Assembly: GCA_029777945.1 (NCBI GenBank)
Contig: JAKORG010000038.1
Location: 1 to 45,997 of the forward strand
DNA length: 45,997 bases
Origin: Deltaproteobacteria bacterium
GTDB taxonomy: Bacteria; Desulfobacterota; Syntrophorhabdia; Syntrophorhabdales; Syntrophorhabdaceae
Direction: 5' to 3'
Positions 44,511 through 45,997 of the stretch are shown one piece after another; position 1 is the first letter of the stretch, and each line of letters opens with the position of its first letter. The position numbers were made by a program, and so were the translations under genes. The notes beneath the pieces are model-generated. The model was not told where the DNA came from. It ran no database searches and saw only the letters and a program-made list of their open reading frames with translations.

Positions 44511-45383
44511 ATGTTTAGAACAATTAATAACGAGGAAGTTCTATTAATACATATGGGTGGTCTCGGAGATGTTTGTCTTTCAGAATCACTATTTTTTTCC
44601 CTATCAGTGCATTTTAAAGATTCCCTTGTTGCATGTGGAATAAGAAGATTTTTTAACCTTTTTCCTCAATATTTTATCCGAATTGAAAATATAGAGTCCG
44701 CAAAATGGCTTTTTTTATTTTCACAGAATGCTCCTCATATTAAATGGAAGAGGATAATGTTTGTTGGAAAGGATAGGGAAGGTTCTTTGAGAGAAAGGCT
44801 TAGCAGATTTTCACAGGAGCATTTGATTTTTATCGATATGTATCCAGAATTTAAAACTGAAGATAAAGGTAAACATGTAGAAGATTTTCAATTGGAACAG
44901 CTTGAAAGCTATGGGATAAAGGCTCTTAAAATAGAAATAGCACCTAAATGTAAAGATAGGTTTGTTTTTTATCCAGAAAAAGGATTTTCAAAAAAGAAGT
45001 GGGAGATTGATAAATTCTTAGAAGTTTATAGAAGGCTTAAGGAAGATAATAAAAATGTTTTTATCTTAGAGCCTTTTGATGAGATGCCAAAATTTGAGGG
45101 ATCCATTGTTATTAAAGATTTACTTGAAGTAAAAAAATTTTTTAGTGAAGGTGGTGTTTTTATATCGAACGATTCAGGAATGGCACACCTTGCAGGTGCC
45201 TGCGGCATGTCCACAGTAACCATATTTACTGATTTTGACCCCATTGTCTGGCATCCAAGGGGAAAAAATATATCATTAGAGGACAAAAATCTTGACATAG
45301 AAACGGTTTTAGAGGCCACTTACAAAATAATAAAATATAAGACGGAACAGAACACAAAAACAGAGATAGGGAAAAAGAAATAA
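44511..45383 (+). CDS. Glycosyltransferase family 9 (heptosyltransferase-like)
   Basis: 291 residues. Contains the GT9 features: H-M-G-G-L-G-D-V-C-L-S near the start (glycine-rich loop) and S-N-D-S-G-M-A-H-L-A-G-A-C-G near residue 220. Such enzymes add heptose or related sugars to the lipopolysaccharide core from the cytoplasmic face. No other LPS gene is next to it, so the acceptor is unknown. A GTG 9 codons upstream is an alternative start; neither has a clear ribosome binding site. Confidence 0.8.
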   Translation: MFRTINNEEVLLIHMGGLGDVCLSESLFFSLSVHFKDSLVACGIRRFFNLFPQYFIRIENIESAKWLFLFSQNAPHIKWKRIMFVGKDREGSLRERLSRFSQEHLIFIDMYPEFKTEDKGKHVEDFQLEQLESYGIKALKIEIAPKCKDRFVFYPEKGFSKKKWEIDKFLEVYRRLKEDNKNVFILEPFDEMPKFEGSIVIKDLLEVKKFFSEGGVFISNDSGMAHLAGACGMSTVTIFTDFDPIVWHPRGKNISLEDKNLDIETVLEATYKIIKYKTEQNTKTEIGKKK

Positions 45384-45392
45384 AATTACATA

Positions 45393-45772
45393 TTAAAAAT
45401 TAGCCTGTTTTATAAATTTTTCTATGGCATTATTAACTTCCTCTGGCCTTTCCAGTAAAGGCACATGACCTGAGTCTTCTATAAGGACAAGGGTCGAGTT
45501 TTTAATCTTTTTTTGTAAAAATTCGGCATATTTTGGTGGGGTTAAAGCATCCTCTTTTCCGCATATGATAAGGGTAGGTAAAGATATGCTGTTTATGGTG
45601 TTCATAACATTAAAATTATCACAGGCAAAGAAATCCTTATATATAACCTCAAATGAACACTTAAGAGATTCATTGTACTGATAATCTAACAGTTTTTTAT
45701 CTGCCTTACTGGAAAATGCAAAATTAGTTATTTCCCTTAGTGTTTTTTCTTTATCCTTGAGTATGCCAGAAA
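45393..45772 (-). pseudogene. Alpha/beta hydrolase, 5' part removed by an IS
   Basis: Only the C-terminal part is left. I-S-L-P-T-L-I-I-C-G-K-E-D-A-L-T-P-P (catalytic Asp strand) and I-E-D-S-G-H-V-P-L-L-E-R-P-E-E-V (catalytic His) are clear. Reading upstream continues open with no start for about 55 codons until the IS end near 45773. The nucleophile region (G-x-S-x-G) is missing from the window. An internal ATG at 45605 could allow a fragment, not an active enzyme. The N-terminal part may lie beyond the IS to the right. Confidence 0.75.
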
Positions 45773-45997
45773 TGGTACAATAAATTTAGACAGTGACATA
45801 AGTGGTTTTGCTGCTCTATAATAAACAAATGAAAGGAGCAGACAAATGACAAAAAGACCAAGAAGAAACCATGGAGCAGCATTTAAGGCAAAAGTAGCAT
45901 TAGAAGCAATTAAAGGAGATCAGACATTAGTGGAGTTATCAGAAAGGTTTCAGGTTCATGTAAACCAAATTACCGAGTGGAAGAAGGTACTTTTAGA
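45773..45997 (+). mobile_element. Left end of an IS3-family insertion sequence
   Basis: Starts at about TGGTACAAT (IS3 members usually begin with TG) and includes the first gene, orfA. The right end, orfB and target duplication lie outside. It inserted into the hydrolase gene. OrfA differs from the decayed copy at 592-1005, so they are different IS3 subgroups. Confidence 0.7.
45846..45997 (+). CDS. IS3-family transposase OrfA, partial
   Basis: 50 codons seen; the gene runs off the right edge. K-R-P-R-R-N-H-G-A-A-F-K-A-K-V-A-L-E-A then L-S-E-R-F-Q-V-H-V-N-Q-I-T-E-W-K-K is the OrfA helix-turn-helix. OrfA is normally joined to OrfB by programmed -1 frameshifting to make the active transposase. 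A GAAAGGAG ribosome binding site lies 10 nt before the ATG. Confidence 0.85.
   Translation, partial: MTKRPRRNHGAAFKAKVALEAIKGDQTLVELSERFQVHVNQITEWKKVLL

Overview
The window is AT-rich chromosome (about two-thirds A+T by eye) from an anaerobic, Gram-negative-type bacterium. Pointers are a pyruvate/2-oxoacid:ferredoxin oxidoreductase delta subunit, rubredoxin and rubrerythrin, a bacterial V-type ATPase, SecG/YajC, and a GT9 heptosyltransferase-like enzyme. The gene content resembles Desulfobacterota (old 'Deltaproteobacteria') or Nitrospirota-like lineages. The exact taxon cannot be fixed from the sequence alone.

Layout. 1-1.0 kb: 5' end of porD (minus strand), an AT-rich gap and a decayed IS3-family element carrying a 9-nt minisatellite. 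1.1-3.9 kb: a three-gene restriction-modification (RM) island with its own near-perfect sigma70 promoter (methyltransferase, putative R.PabI-like nuclease, second methyltransferase), followed by an integron attC-like sequence and a Nim-like flavin protein. 4.4-4.95 kb: a non-coding stretch with short repeats. 4.95-22.85 kb: a long leftward core-gene block. It holds tRNA-Leu(GAG), secG, tpiA, pgk, gap; then pgsA, dnaB, rplI, rpsR, an OB-fold gene, rpsF, yajC, tgt, queA; then a nine-gene V-ATPase operon (H-I-K-E-C-F-A-B-D). 23.0-34.2 kb: a rightward block of rlmN, hflX, a 1140-residue GH13 protein, gltX and smc. 34.2-40.6 kb: mostly leftward single genes: an isoaspartyl methyltransferase, an amidohydrolase, a thioesterase, a Na/Pi cotransporter, a tRNA-binding protein, an interrupted fumarylacetoacetate-hydrolase-family gene, a thiamine-binding-like protein and a coiled-coil membrane protein. 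40.8-43.3 kb: an L,D-transpeptidase-like gene, then a PerR-like regulator with rubredoxin, rubrerythrin and an FMN reductase. 43.3-46.0 kb: mnmA, a GT9 gene and an alpha/beta hydrolase cut by an IS3-family element that runs off the window.

How the genes work together. The left block combines lower glycolysis, protein export, replication/ribosome genes and queuosine synthesis. The V-ATPase rotor subunit keeps the full Na+ ligand set known from Enterococcus NtpK, so a sodium cycle is plausible, and a Na/Pi cotransporter lies 14 kb away. The perR-rubredoxin-rubrerythrin group looks like a self-regulated peroxide-defence operon.

Most notable leads: a possible PabI-type (DNA-glycosylase) restriction enzyme between two methyltransferases, in a window where GTAC is very rare; an apparent AUA start codon for HflX; an MnmA whose second catalytic cysteine is missing; a duplicated Cys-x30-Cys small protein; and an attC-like site just downstream of the RM genes.
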